Shown here one piece after another: positions 1 to 9,983 of a stretch of DNA of 64,000 nucleotides. Made by a program: the position numbers and the translations under genes. The notes under the pieces were generated by a model. That model was not told the DNA's origin and ran no database searches. It saw only the letters and a list, made by a program, of their open reading frames with translations. Source of the stretch: Pseudolabrys sp. GTDB taxonomy: Bacteria; Pseudomonadota; Alphaproteobacteria; Rhizobiales; Xanthobacteraceae. Location: NCBI GenBank assembly GCA_009694265.1, contig SHVM01000003.1, forward strand, positions 1 to 64,000, read 5' to 3'. Numbering within the stretch: the first letter of the stretch is position 1; each line of letters opens with the position of its first letter.

Positions 1-693
1 GTCGGCGTAACGATAGTCAAGGCGCGCAAGCCAGTTGCCCCACAGCTTCTGTTCCACGCCGCCACCCACTGTCCAGCCCGTCATGGTCTTCGTGTAGGAT
101 TCGTTTTGCGGCGTGAAACAGAAGTCTACGGCGGGGTTGGAGACGGCACAGCTCGCTGAGAGTTTGACCCTTTGTATTGCGAGGCCACCTGTAGCGAAGA
201 GTAAAGTATCGGGGTAAATGAGTGTTCCGAGACGGCCACGCACGCTGCCGTCCCAGTCCTGCTTCACGGTGCCGATCGGAAGGATGGGCGGCAGTACGCC
301 GTAAACGAGGACATTCGTTCCCGGTGCCGGATTTGCGGACTTTTTGTTATCCGCCCACCCAATGTCGGCCTCGATACCGGCAATCCACGCCGGTGCAAAT
401 TGCCAATTATAGCCTGCATAGGCGCCGATTCTGGCCGCCACACTGTTCATCGAACCGCTGGTAGCACCCGGTTGGACGGCCCCCGCACCGAATAAAGGCA
501 GCACCTCGCCGCTCCGCCAATTGTTATCCGCAAAGCGTGCGCCGAGCGACAAGCCGCCGTAGAAACCCGACCATGACGGCGCTACCGCCGCGGGGGCCTG
601 GTAGACGCGTGCCTTCACCGGCATGTCGGCGGCGGTCGCCGGACCCGCAGCCAGCGCGGCCAGAACGGCTAACAGCAATCGGACTCCCCGCAT
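1..693 (-). CDS. Outer-membrane beta-barrel protein (Omp25/31-like), truncated by the window edge
   Basis: Open frame from ATG at 693 to base 1 on minus strand: MRGVRLLLAVLAALAAGPATAADMPVKARVYQAPAAVAPSWSGFYGGLSLGARF...; signal peptide, 'W(S/T)GFYxG' motif and glycine/aromatic beta-barrel pattern. Not in the ORF track because its stop lies outside the window. Confidence 0.85.
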   Translation of the reverse strand, partial: MRGVRLLLAVLAALAAGPATAADMPVKARVYQAPAAVAPSWSGFYGGLSLGARFADNNWRSGEVLPLFGAGAVQPGATSGSMNSVAARIGAYAGYNWQFAPAWIAGIEADIGWADNKKSANPAPGTNVLVYGVLPPILPIGTVKQDWDGSVRGRLGTLIYPDTLLFATGGLAIQRVKLSASCAVSNPAVDFCFTPQNESYTKTMTGWTVGGGVEQKLWGNWLARLDYRYAD

Positions 694-836
694 GGCGCAA
701 ATCCAGGCCGGATGGGCGGAAACGTGAAGCCGATTAACGCTTTATATGGTTAATTAATCCTAACCAGCAGCCGAACCCGCGTTTACGCCGCGTTTTCAGG
801 CATGGCCTTGAAATGCAGCGGGCGCCCTTTTGGCTG

Positions 837-885
837 GCGCATGATCGTTTCCGAAAACCAATTCTCACTTTTCGGGATCATGCGC
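837..885. repeat. GCGCATGATC-type palindromic repeat, copy 1
   Basis: GCGCATGATCGTTTCCGAAAACCAATTCTCACTTTTCGGGATCATGCGC; perfect 10-bp terminal arms. Confidence 0.85.
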
Positions 886-924
886 GCCGGGCGCCCGCGG
901 CACTTCGATTCTCAAGCGCGCAAT

Positions 925-1605
925 TTACGCGCTGGCGCTTTGCGCCAGCTTGGCATCGGTGCCGATCGAGCACGTCACGCCGGTACCGCCAAGCCCGCAA
1001 TAGCCGAACGGGTTCTTCGCCAGATATTGCTGGTGATAGTCCTCGGCGAAGTAAAATTCGGGCGCATCGACGATCTCGGTGGTGATGGCGCCGTAGCGTT
1101 TCTTCGCGAGCTCGCTTTCATACATCGCCTTCGACGCCTCGGCGGCTTTGCGCTGCTGGGCTGAGAACGTGTAGACGCCGGACCGGTACTGGGTGCCGAC
1201 ATCGTTGCCCTGGCGCATGCCTTGGGTGGGGTTGTGGCTTTCCCAGAACGTTTTGAGCAGGCTCTCGTAGGAAATTTTCTTCGGGTCGTAGACCACCAGC
1301 ACCACCTCGTTGTGGCCGGTGCGTCCCGAACAGACTTCCTCGTAGGTTGGATTGGGCGTGTGTCCGCCGACATAGCCGACGGCGGTGACATGGATGCCCT
1401 CACCCAATTCCCAGAATTTCCGCTCGGCGCCCCAGTAGCAGCCAAAGCCGAACACCGCCTTCTCATAGCCCTCCGGATAAGGGCCTTTCAGCGCGCGATG
1501 ATTGACGAAGTGCTCGGCCGCGGTGCGGATTGCGTGTTCGCGCCCGGGCAGCGCCTGCGCAGGCGTAAGCATCGGGATAGAAATCGATTTCTTGAAGCCA
1601 AACAT
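925..1605 (-). CDS. msrA: Peptide-methionine (S)-S-oxide reductase MsrA
   Basis: [52 protein letters not shown] is the MsrA catalytic region; start chosen at MFGFKKSIS. Confidence 0.95.
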   Translation of the reverse strand: MFGFKKSISIPMLTPAQALPGREHAIRTAAEHFVNHRALKGPYPEGYEKAVFGFGCYWGAERKFWELGEGIHVTAVGYVGGHTPNPTYEEVCSGRTGHNEVVLVVYDPKKISYESLLKTFWESHNPTQGMRQGNDVGTQYRSGVYTFSAQQRKAAEASKAMYESELAKKRYGAITTEIVDAPEFYFAEDYHQQYLAKNPFGYCGLGGTGVTCSIGTDAKLAQSASA

Positions 1606-1724
1606 TGCTGCGTTCTCCTGCAATCGATGGCCGTAATATATCTCCGGCACAGTCTATCGGAAATGGCGGCGCCGATCACGTCTCGGAAAGCCGCCCACAC
1701 AAGGCGTTCACGCCGGCGCGAGAA

Positions 1725-2042
1725 TTAGCGCGCATAGCCGATCAGCGGCTTTTTCCGGCGGCCGAGCAGCAACAACAGAATGCCGAAACTGCCCAGCAAG
1801 CTCCAGCTCGGCGCAGCCAGAATGGCCACCATCCCCGGATCCCACAGGATACCGCCGGCATAGGGCTCGATCAGCGGCTTGAGCCTGGCAAGGCTGCCCG
1901 CGTTGAACAGCTCCCACAGTGTCCGCACGCTGGTGAAATAGAGACTGTTGCCGGCGATCGACTTGGTGCCGTCATAGATCACCAGGATAAATGCGGCGGC
2001 CAGGCAGATCAGGCCGATAAAGCGGAACAGGAAACGGATCAT
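1725..2042 (-). CDS. Small membrane protein of unknown function (two predicted TM segments)
   Basis: 105 aa ORF with hydrophobic segments at both ends; fills an otherwise empty interval. Confidence 0.6.
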   Translation of the reverse strand: MIRFLFRFIGLICLAAAFILVIYDGTKSIAGNSLYFTSVRTLWELFNAGSLARLKPLIEPYAGGILWDPGMVAILAAPSWSLLGSFGILLLLLGRRKKPLIGYAR

Positions 2043-2257
2043 AACAAGGGGCTCTTCTCACTCAGGCAATGACGCCGATCTTGCGCGACGATCTTGGACG
2101 CCGATCTTGGGCGACGACGATGGGCACCGATTAACCCGCGCCGGGCTCAGGTTCAACCTTGCCAGGCAACTAGCCTAGCCCGGCTTCCCTTGAGCTAGCG
2201 AGGTTCCTTCCGCTAACGTCTTTTGACCGGGTTCGCCGGTGCGTAATTGGAGTAGAA

Positions 2258-4537
2258 ATGGCCGCCAAACCCCCCGGAAGCCTTAACCGGCCGACTTTTA
2301 CCGATCTGGAAGCCCTGCAATTTCATAGCGTCGGGCGCCCCGGCAAGCTGGAGGTCGTGGCCACCAAGCCGATGGCGACCCAGCGCGACCTGTCGCTCGC
2401 TTATTCGCCGGGCGTGGCGATACCGGTGCTGGCCATCGCCGAGGATCCAAGCCGGGCCTACGACTACACGGTGAAGGGCAATTTCGTCGCCGTCATTACC
2501 AACGGTACCGCCATTCTCGGTCTCGGCAATCTCGGCGCGCTGGCGGCCAAACCGGTGATGGAAGGCAAGGCGGTGCTGTTCAAGCGCTTCGCCGACATCG
2601 ATTCCATCGATCTGGAAGTCTCCACCGAGGATCCGGATGAGTTCATCAACTGCGTGCGCTATCTCGGCGCCGGCTGGGGCGGCATCAATCTGGAGGACAT
2701 CAAGGCGCCCGAATGCTTCATCATCGAGCAGCGCTTGCGCGAATTGATGGACATCCCGGTCTTCCATGACGACCAGCACGGCACCGCGATCATATCGGCG
2801 GCCGGATTGATCAATGCGCTCGATCTGACCGGGCGCGACATCAAGACCACCAAACTGGTGTGCAATGGCGCGGGCGCCGCCGGCATCGCCTGCCTGGAAC
2901 TGCTCAAGGCCATCGGCTTCACGCCCGACAATCTCATTTTGTGCGACACCAAGGGCGTGATCTACCAGGGCCGCACCGAGGGCATGAACCAGTGGAAGTC
3001 CGGCTATGCGGTGAAAACCTCCGCCCGCACGCTCGCCCAGGCGATGAAAGGCGCCGACGTGTTCTACGGCCTCTCCGCCAAGGGCGCGGTGACCAAGGAC
3101 ATGGTCAAGTCGATGGCGGACAAGCCGATTATCTTCGCACTTGCCAATCCCGACCCGGAAATCACCGCCGAGGAAGTCGCGGAAGTGCGCGACGATGCCA
3201 TCATGGCCACCGGCCGGTCCGACTATCCCAACCAGGTCAATAATATTCTCGGCTTCCCGTTCATATTCCGCGGCGCCCTCGACGTGCGCGCCTCCACCAT
3301 CAACATGGAGATGAAGATCGCCGCCGCCCACGCGCTGGCCGCGCTGGCGCGCGAGGACGTGCCCGACGAAGTCGCCGCGCTGTACGGGCAACGGCCGAAA
3401 TACGGGCCCGATTACATCATCCCGGTGCCATTCGACCCGCGGCTGATTTCCACGATACCGCCGGCGGTGGCCAAGGCCGCCATGGATACCGGCGTCGCCC
3501 GCAAGCCGATCGTCGATATGGACGCCTACCGCCAGCAATTGAATGCGCGGCGCGACCCGATCGCCGGGACGCTGGTGCAGGTGTTCGCCAAGCTGCGCCG
3601 CAGTCCCAAGCGCGTCGTCTTCGCCGAGGGCGAGGAGGAGCAGGTGATCCGCGCCGCCGCGAGCTTTGTCCATCAGGGCTTGGGGACGGCATTGCTGGTC
3701 GGCCGCGAGGACCTGGTGCGCGGCGCCGCCAAGGAAGCCGGCATCGAGCTTGGCGAAGGCATCGAGATCATCAATGCGCGCGTATCGACCCGCAACACCG
3801 TCTACCTCAACTATTTGTATGAGCGGCTGCAGCGGCGCGGCTATCTATTGCGCGACTGCCAAAGGCTGGTGAACCAGGACCGCAACTATTTCGCCGCCTG
3901 CATGGTGGCGCTCGGTGACGCCGACGCCATGGTAACTGGCGTCACCCGTAATTTCTCGGTCGCGCTCGAGGACGTACGCAATGTCATCGACCCCAAGCCC
4001 GGCCATCGGGTGATCGGCGTGTCGCTGGTGGTGGCGCGCGGCCGCACCGTCGTGGTGGCCGACACCGCGGTGACCGAAATGCCCACTGCCGAGGAACTTG
4101 CCGAGATCGCCATCGAGGCGGCCGGCGTCGCGCGCAGGCTCGGCTATGAACCGCGGCTGGCGCTGCTGGCATTTTCGACCTTCGGTCATCCGGAAGGCGA
4201 GCGCTCCGCCAAGGTGATCGAGGCGGTGCGTATTCTGGACAATAAGCGGGTCGATTTCGAATATGACGGCGAAATGGCCGCCGACGTGGCGCTCAATCCG
4301 GAATTGGCCTCCCCCTATCCGTTCTGCCGGCTGTCCGGTCCCGCCAACGTGCTGGTGATGCCGGCATTCCACTCGGCTTCGATCTCGACCAAGATGTTGC
4401 AGGAACTGGGCGGCGCCACCGTGATCGGCCCGCTGCTGGTCGGCCTCGACCGGCCGGTGCAGATCGTCCAGCTCGGCGCCAAGGACAATCAGCTGGTCAA
4501 CATGGCGGCGCTGGCCGCCTATAATGTCAGCGGCTAA
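2258..4537 (+). CDS. maeB: NADP-dependent malic enzyme (malic domain plus phosphotransacetylase-like domain)
   Basis: 759 aa; SLAYSPGVAIPVLAIAEDP, FHDDQHGTAIISAAGLINAL, C-terminal PTA-like region. Confidence 0.95.
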   Translation: MAAKPPGSLNRPTFTDLEALQFHSVGRPGKLEVVATKPMATQRDLSLAYSPGVAIPVLAIAEDPSRAYDYTVKGNFVAVITNGTAILGLGNLGALAAKPVMEGKAVLFKRFADIDSIDLEVSTEDPDEFINCVRYLGAGWGGINLEDIKAPECFIIEQRLRELMDIPVFHDDQHGTAIISAAGLINALDLTGRDIKTTKLVCNGAGAAGIACLELLKAIGFTPDNLILCDTKGVIYQGRTEGMNQWKSGYAVKTSARTLAQAMKGADVFYGLSAKGAVTKDMVKSMADKPIIFALANPDPEITAEEVAEVRDDAIMATGRSDYPNQVNNILGFPFIFRGALDVRASTINMEMKIAAAHALAALAREDVPDEVAALYGQRPKYGPDYIIPVPFDPRLISTIPPAVAKAAMDTGVARKPIVDMDAYRQQLNARRDPIAGTLVQVFAKLRRSPKRVVFAEGEEEQVIRAAASFVHQGLGTALLVGREDLVRGAAKEAGIELGEGIEIINARVSTRNTVYLNYLYERLQRRGYLLRDCQRLVNQDRNYFAACMVALGDADAMVTGVTRNFSVALEDVRNVIDPKPGHRVIGVSLVVARGRTVVVADTAVTEMPTAEELAEIAIEAAGVARRLGYEPRLALLAFSTFGHPEGERSAKVIEAVRILDNKRVDFEYDGEMAADVALNPELASPYPFCRLSGPANVLVMPAFHSASISTKMLQELGGATVIGPLLVGLDRPVQIVQLGAKDNQLVNMAALAAYNVSG

Positions 4538-4548
4538 TGACGCGAATA

Positions 4549-4600
4549 GCGAATGGTGAGTGGCGAATAGCCCATTCACAATTCGCTACTCGCCATTCGC
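4549..4600. repeat. Near-perfect 20-bp inverted repeat between maeB and the dapA-like gene
   Basis: GCGAATGGTGAGTGGCGAAT (4549-4568) versus ATTCGCTACTCGCCATTCGC (4581-4600): 18 of 20 complementary. Confidence 0.8.
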
Positions 4601-4619
4601 ACACACCACGGGGAAGACG

Positions 4620-5513
4620 ATGACCAAGACCCTCACCGGCGTGATCGCCGCCGTTGCCACGCCGATTAGCGAGGACGGCGCGCCCGACCTCAAGCGCGCG
4701 GTCAAGCTCGCACGCTTCCTGCTCGACAATGGCTGCGATGGCCTCAACGTGCTCGGCACCACCGGCGAGGCGACATCGTTCTCGCTCGACGAGCGAAAGA
4801 CCGTCATGGACGCCTATAAGGCGAACGGCTTGCCGCTGCACCGCCTGATGGTGGGAACCGGCGCCGCAGCGACCGCGGACGCGGTCGCGCTCACCCGCCA
4901 TGCCGCGGAACTTGGCTTTGGCGGTGCGCTGGTGCTGCCGCCGTTCTATTACAAGGGCGTGCCCGACGAGGGGCTGGTCGACTATATCGGCACGCTGGTC
5001 AAGGCGACGATCCAAAAGCCGATCCCGATTTACCTTTATCACTTCCCGTCCATGTCCGGCATCCCGTGGCATGTCACATTGATCAAGCGACTGCTGGAAT
5101 CCTTTCCGGCCCGCATCGTGGGACTGAAGGATTCCTCCGGCGACATGGCCTATGCGCGCTCCGTGGCGGCGATCTCGAAGGACTTCGCGGTGTTCCCCTC
5201 GACCGAAGCCGCCCTGATCGAGGCGCGTCAGGGCGCCTTTGCCGGCTGCATCTCGGCCACCGCCAATCTCAACGCCGATCTATGCGCGCGCGCCTGGCGC
5301 GAGGGCGATGTGGCCGCGCTCGATGCGGCAGTGGCGATCCGCAAGCTGTTCGACGGCAAGCCGCTGGTCTCAGGCGTGAAGGCCTTGCTCGGACATATCC
5401 ATGGCGACCCGGCACTCGCCCAGGTGAAACCGCCGCTGGCGGCGTTTTCACCCGCCGATCGCGCGGCGGTGTTTGCCGGCCATGACGCGGTGCGGGCCAA
5501 AAAGGTGGCTTAA
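4620..5513 (+). CDS. Dihydrodipicolinate synthase / N-acetylneuraminate lyase family protein
   Basis: GVIAAVATPISEDGAPDL, NVLGTTGEATSFS, IYLYHFPSMSG, GLKDSSGD motifs. Start at ATG 4620; the longer ORF would translate the repeat. Confidence 0.9.
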   Translation: MTKTLTGVIAAVATPISEDGAPDLKRAVKLARFLLDNGCDGLNVLGTTGEATSFSLDERKTVMDAYKANGLPLHRLMVGTGAAATADAVALTRHAAELGFGGALVLPPFYYKGVPDEGLVDYIGTLVKATIQKPIPIYLYHFPSMSGIPWHVTLIKRLLESFPARIVGLKDSSGDMAYARSVAAISKDFAVFPSTEAALIEARQGAFAGCISATANLNADLCARAWREGDVAALDAAVAIRKLFDGKPLVSGVKALLGHIHGDPALAQVKPPLAAFSPADRAAVFAGHDAVRAKKVA

Positions 5514-5561
5514 CCGCGGCCTTTGCAGGCGTTGACGCACCGGCTGGGCCTTACTATAAGC

Positions 5562-5591
5562 CTCGCCGTGGCGGCGAGCTTTATCGCCGCC
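5562..5591 (+). promoter_or_regulatory. Two mutually exclusive hairpins in the rpsT leader
   Basis: CTCGCC/GGCGAG (5562-5567/5573-5578) overlaps GGCGGCGA/TCGCCGCC (5570-5577/5584-5591). Confidence 0.4.
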
Positions 5592-5663
5592 GCATTTTCT
5601 TGCAAAGAACGGTCGCTTTAGCGGACTTCTCCGCCGAGAAGCGCCAGCCGCAACGAGAGGCTC

Positions 5664-5930
5664 ATGGCCAATACAAGTTCCGCCCGCAAAGCCACGCGCA
5701 AGATCGCGCGCAAGACCGAAGTCAACAAGACGCGCCGCACGCTACTGCGCAATTCGGTCCGCAAAGTCGAGGAAGCGATCGCCAGCGGCGACCCCAAACT
5801 GGCCAAGGCAGCGTTCAAGGCGGCCGAACCGGTCATAATGCGCGCCGCGCAACGCAACGTCGTCCATAAGAACACGGCTAGCCGTAAAGTTTCACGTCTC
5901 GCCCATCGCATCGCCAAGCTCGGCAAGTAA
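5664..5930 (+). CDS. rpsT: 30S ribosomal protein S20
   Basis: [39 protein letters not shown]...[16 protein letters not shown]. Confidence 0.97.
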   Translation: MANTSSARKATRKIARKTEVNKTRRTLLRNSVRKVEEAIASGDPKLAKAAFKAAEPVIMRAAQRNVVHKNTASRKVSRLAHRIAKLGK

Positions 5931-6541
5931 TCCACGCGTAAGCGCGACCCTATTTTCACGGCCCGTGCCATGGTGCGGCGCAATTTTTGCTTCAAATTCG
6001 AATAATCGGCGACCGAACGACCGCTTTCAGCGTGAAGCGGGCGCATTTGGCGTATGCTGTTGCTAATCTGTCATCATAGCGTCAGATAAATTTGCCCGCG
6101 GCGATTTCACTGGACATACCGCGGTGTCGACCGCGCGGGTCTTTACGCCAGAGGAATATCTCTGCAACAGCTACCTTGATTTTTTGATCAAGAATTTTTT
6201 TGTTGCAGTAACGACTTAACATCAAAGCATCGCATAGGACCCGAGAATTGTGCTGCGACCGGCATATTCTGAGGCTATGGCGTGAAAAAATATTTTAATG
6301 TTGCGTAGCTCTACGATTAATTTTTCAACGTGAAATTACTAGCGACTCATCAACAAGTTGATGACGAGTTATTCACTGCGTTACCGCCGAAATGACCGGT
6401 ATTCCGCGTCTTGCGATGCCGCTGCTCGCACTATTTCCATTGCTCATCTACGCCGCTTGTGTTTTTTGTTTATGCGCTCGGAGTTCCCCGCGCGCGACCA
6501 GAAACAAGGTTCTATTTCATGCTCATCGGCGGTGAGAACGG

Positions 6542-6727
6542 TCGTCGTTTGCCTGCTCGTGGCCTTGTCCAGCTGGCCGATAAGCCGAAAAGGAAGCGTA
6601 CAGGGGTTCACATCGAGTTCCACAGGGTGTTGGCGCACCGCTAGCTGACGAAACGACGATACGAAGCATTCCGGACTGCCGAGATCCGGAAGCAACCAGA
6701 CCACCGGGCGAAGGCCCGCAAGCTTTT
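6542..6727 (+). ncRNA. Candidate structured RNA ending in an intrinsic-terminator-like hairpin
   Basis: TCGTCGTTT (6542-6550) pairs with AAACGACGA (6651-6659); CCGGA/TCCGG (6672-6690); CGGGC-GAAG-GCCCG (6706-6719) then AAGCTTTTTT. No convincing coding sequence. Confidence 0.25.
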
Positions 6728-7125
6728 TTGGGGGGGCCATGACAGGACTGGGAAGCGTGACAGCGATCAATACCCGTACAATTGCATGTCCATATTCTAG
6801 TGCGGATTCTCGCCTTGCTATCGCGAGCCCCGCCCGCATGTCACCCCAGGTTTCATGGCTTGTTCTCTCCGGCCGCCAATCCGGCCAGTTTGCAGCGCGC
6901 ATGGCTTGCACGTTCACGACAGGTGTTCGGGGTATGGCGCCGCCGCCCTTGCGGTGACGCGCAACTTCCCTCGACCCGTGTCGATGTCGTGCCGCCGGCC
7001 TTGAGCGCCTCCGCGGACCAGCCGCCTCCCGACATCATCGATCGAGCGTCGTTGCACCGATTTCGGCGCGTTTAGGCCGAATCACCGAGTTCGTTCAACC
7101 GATCAAAAGAATAGAGCCCAAGAAA

Positions 7126-8559
7126 ATGTCGAACGCGGATCATCAGGACGGCTGGACACGGGTGCGAGGGCGATTGCGCGCTGAAGTGGGCGACGACGTC
7201 TATTCAAGCTGGTTTGCGCGCATGGACCTGGAAGCGATTGAAGATGGCGCCGTGCGCCTGTCGGTGCCGACCCGCTTCCTCAAGAGCTGGATCCAATCGC
7301 ATTATGCCGAACGCGTGCTGGCCTGCTGGCAGGCGGAAGATACCAAAGTCGGCCGTATCGAGCTGATTGTGCGCTCGGCGGTACTGCGCACGACGGTGGC
7401 GCCCACCCGCAAGCCCGAGGTCGCGGCCGGCGGCAATGATGGCGGCAACCGCTTCAATAGTAACAACAACGGCCGGCCGATATCGGTCGGCGATCCCGGC
7501 GTGCATGAGGCGCTCGGCGGCTCGCCGCTCGACGCCCGCCTGAGTTTCGACAGCTTCGTGGTCGGCCGCTCGAATACGCTGGCGCACGCCGCCGCCAAAC
7601 AAGTAGCGGCGGCGCGGCGCACCGACCCGGTGATGTTCAATCCGCTTTACATCCATGCCGGCGTCGGCCTCGGCAAGACGCATCTGTTGCAGGCCATCAC
7701 CTGGGCGGGAAATGCCGCAGGCGAGCGCAAAGTTTTGTATCTCACCGCCGAGAAGTTCATGTACGGCTTCGTGTCGTCGCTGCGCACGCAAACCGCACTC
7801 GCCTTCAAGGAGGCGCTGCGCGGCATCGGTGTGCTGGTGATCGACGATCTGCAATTCCTGCAAGGCAAATCGACCCAGGCCGAGTTCTGCCACACGCTCA
7901 ACGCGCTGATCGATGCCGGCCGCCAGGTGGTGATCGCCTCCGACCGTCCGCCTTCCGATCTTGAGAGCCTCGATGACCGCGTCCGCTCGCGGCTGGCCGG
8001 CGGGCTGGTGGTCGAAATGGGTTCGCTCGGCGAGGAACTGCGCTTCGAAATCCTCAAAGTGCGGGTGATGGCGGCGCGCGCCTACCACCCCACTTTCGAT
8101 GTACCGCTGCCGGTACTGGCCTATATCGCCAAGACCGTCACCCATAATGGCCGCGATCTGGAAGGCGCGCTTAATCGCCTGCTCGCCCATAACAAGCTCA
8201 CCGGCCATGCGGTCACCCTGGAAATGGCCGAGCGCGAGGTGCGCGACCTGATCCGCCCGCAGGAGCCCAAGCGGGTCAAGATCGAGGACATCCAGCGGGT
8301 GGTGGCGCGCCAGTACAATGTCAGCCGGTCCGACCTGTTGTCGTCGCGCCGCACCGCCAATGTCGTGCGCCCCAGGCAGGTGGCCATGTATCTGGCCAAG
8401 ACATTGACCCTGCGTTCGCTGCCGGAAATCGGCCGGCGCTTCGGCGGCCGCGACCACACCACCGTCCTGCACGCGGTGCGCAAGATCGAGGGGCTGGTCG
8501 GCAACGACATGGCGCTGGCCGAGGAAATTGAGATTCTCAAGCGCCAATTGCAGGAATAG
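7126..8559 (+). CDS. dnaA: Chromosomal replication initiator DnaA
   Basis: [13 protein letters not shown] Walker [14 protein letters not shown] Walker B, C-terminal [16 protein letters not shown] DnaA-box-binding motif. Confidence 0.98.
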   Translation: MSNADHQDGWTRVRGRLRAEVGDDVYSSWFARMDLEAIEDGAVRLSVPTRFLKSWIQSHYAERVLACWQAEDTKVGRIELIVRSAVLRTTVAPTRKPEVAAGGNDGGNRFNSNNNGRPISVGDPGVHEALGGSPLDARLSFDSFVVGRSNTLAHAAAKQVAAARRTDPVMFNPLYIHAGVGLGKTHLLQAITWAGNAAGERKVLYLTAEKFMYGFVSSLRTQTALAFKEALRGIGVLVIDDLQFLQGKSTQAEFCHTLNALIDAGRQVVIASDRPPSDLESLDDRVRSRLAGGLVVEMGSLGEELRFEILKVRVMAARAYHPTFDVPLPVLAYIAKTVTHNGRDLEGALNRLLAHNKLTGHAVTLEMAEREVRDLIRPQEPKRVKIEDIQRVVARQYNVSRSDLLSSRRTANVVRPRQVAMYLAKTLTLRSLPEIGRRFGGRDHTTVLHAVRKIEGLVGNDMALAEEIEILKRQLQE

Positions 8560-8576
8560 CCGGGCCGGGCCGCCTT

Positions 8577-8609
8577 CCCTCTCACCCCGCTAGCGGGGAG
8601 AGAGGGAGT
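8577..8609. repeat. Palindromic intergenic repeat/terminator-like element after dnaA
   Basis: CCCTCTCACCCCGCTAGCGGGGAGAGAGGG. Confidence 0.6.
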
Positions 8610-8776
8610 AGCCCTGTGGACGCCCTGGGAAAACGCCTCCCAGCCAGAAACGCGCCCTTGCGCATTTCGCCTTACCACGTCACCTTTCTTGCCCGGCCTC
8701 GCATGGAGCGATCCGCCGGCTTGCTGTTGCGCCTGGTTTTGGGTTCATTTTCAAAGGCGCCGAAGCGGGTTTTCCC

Positions 8777-9895
8777 ATGAAGGTCACAGTCGAGCGTGCC
8801 GAACTGCTGAAGTCGCTGGGCCACGTGCATCGCGTGGTCGAACGGCGCAACACCATCCCCATTCTCGCCAACGTGCTGATCAAGGCCGACAAGGGCAAGC
8901 TCAGCCTGAAGGCCACCGATTTGGATCTCGAAATGACCGACGGCATCGCCGCCGAGGTGGGCCCCGGCGGCGCCACCACGGTGCCGGCGCATATGTTCTA
9001 CGAGATAGTGCGCAAACTGCCCGAAGGCGCGCAGATCGTGATCGAAGGCTCCGGCGACCGCGCGGTGCTCTCGATCCGCGCCGGGCGGTCGCGCTTTACG
9101 CTGCAGACGCTGCCGGAAAGCGATTTTCCCGATCTGGCCGCCGGCGAGATGACGCATTCATTCAAGCTGCCGGCCGCCGATCTCAAACGGCTGATCGACA
9201 AAACCCAGTTCGCGATCTCGACCGAAGAGACGCGCTACTACCTCAACGGCATCTATCTGCACACGGCGGGAACCGCCAAGGCTGGGACGCTACGCGCAGT
9301 TGCGACCGACGGCCACCGGCTGGCGCAGGTCGAGCTGCCGCTGCCGAACGGCGCCGCCGGCATGCCGGGCATCATCGTGCCGCGCAAGACGGTGGCCGAA
9401 GTGCAGCGCCTCATTGAGACCGGCGAAGGCGAGGTGGCAATCGAATTATCCGCCGGCAAGATCCGCTTCACCATCGGCAATGCGGTGCTCACGTCGAAAC
9501 TGATCGACGGCACCTTCCCGGATTATGGCCGTGTGATCCCGGCCAACAACGACAAGAGCCTGGTGGTGGACAAGAAGGATTTCGAGGCCGCGGTCGACCG
9601 TGTCTCCACCGTCTCGAGCGAACGCGGCCGCGCGGTCAAGCTGTCGATCACCGGCGGGCGTCTGGTGCTATCGGTGACCAATCCGGATTCAGGCAGCGCG
9701 ACCGAAGAAATCGAGGTCGAATATGATTCCGACCCGCTCGATATCGGCTTCAACTCGCGCTATTTGCTCGACATCGCCGCCCAGATCGAGGGCGAAGTGG
9801 CCATCCTCAAACTCGCCGACCCCGGCTCGCCTACTTTGATCCAGGACAAGGACTCCAAGGGCGCGCTCTATGTGCTGATGCCGATGCGGGTGTAG
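8777..9895 (+). CDS. dnaN: DNA polymerase III beta subunit (sliding clamp)
   Basis: MKVTVERAELLKSLGHVHRVVERRNTIPILANV...C-terminal YVLMPMRV. Confidence 0.98.
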   Translation: MKVTVERAELLKSLGHVHRVVERRNTIPILANVLIKADKGKLSLKATDLDLEMTDGIAAEVGPGGATTVPAHMFYEIVRKLPEGAQIVIEGSGDRAVLSIRAGRSRFTLQTLPESDFPDLAAGEMTHSFKLPAADLKRLIDKTQFAISTEETRYYLNGIYLHTAGTAKAGTLRAVATDGHRLAQVELPLPNGAAGMPGIIVPRKTVAEVQRLIETGEGEVAIELSAGKIRFTIGNAVLTSKLIDGTFPDYGRVIPANNDKSLVVDKKDFEAAVDRVSTVSSERGRAVKLSITGGRLVLSVTNPDSGSATEEIEVEYDSDPLDIGFNSRYLLDIAAQIEGEVAILKLADPGSPTLIQDKDSKGALYVLMPMRV

Positions 9896-9924
9896 CGGCT
9901 TATTTACGTGACGTCCTCTCCGCC

Positions 9925-9953
9925 TTACCCTCTCCCCTTGCGGGAGAGGGTAA
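9925..9953. repeat. Palindromic intergenic repeat between dnaN and recF
   Basis: TTACCCTCTCCC-CTTGC-GGGAGAGGGTAA perfect inverted repeat. Confidence 0.6.
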
Positions 9954-9983
9954 AGCGCTGCCGCTTCTGGCGTAGTCGTCCAT

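Noticed and set aside
2213-3673. 486-aa minus-strand ORF opposite maeB
   Set aside because: Antisense shadow ORF typical of high-GC coding DNA; composition (His/Arg/Gly-rich) is unlike a real protein and maeB is clear on the other strand.
6660-6725. SRP 4.5S RNA from the GATCCGGAAGCAACCAG segment
   Set aside because: Superficially like the SRP GGTCCGGAAGGAAGCAGCC motif, but the key residues and flanking stem do not match.
5931-7125. oriC next to dnaA
   Set aside because: No cluster of TTATCCACA-like boxes was visible; in many Rhizobiales/Caulobacterales the origin is near hemE rather than dnaA. Kept only as an unexplained region.
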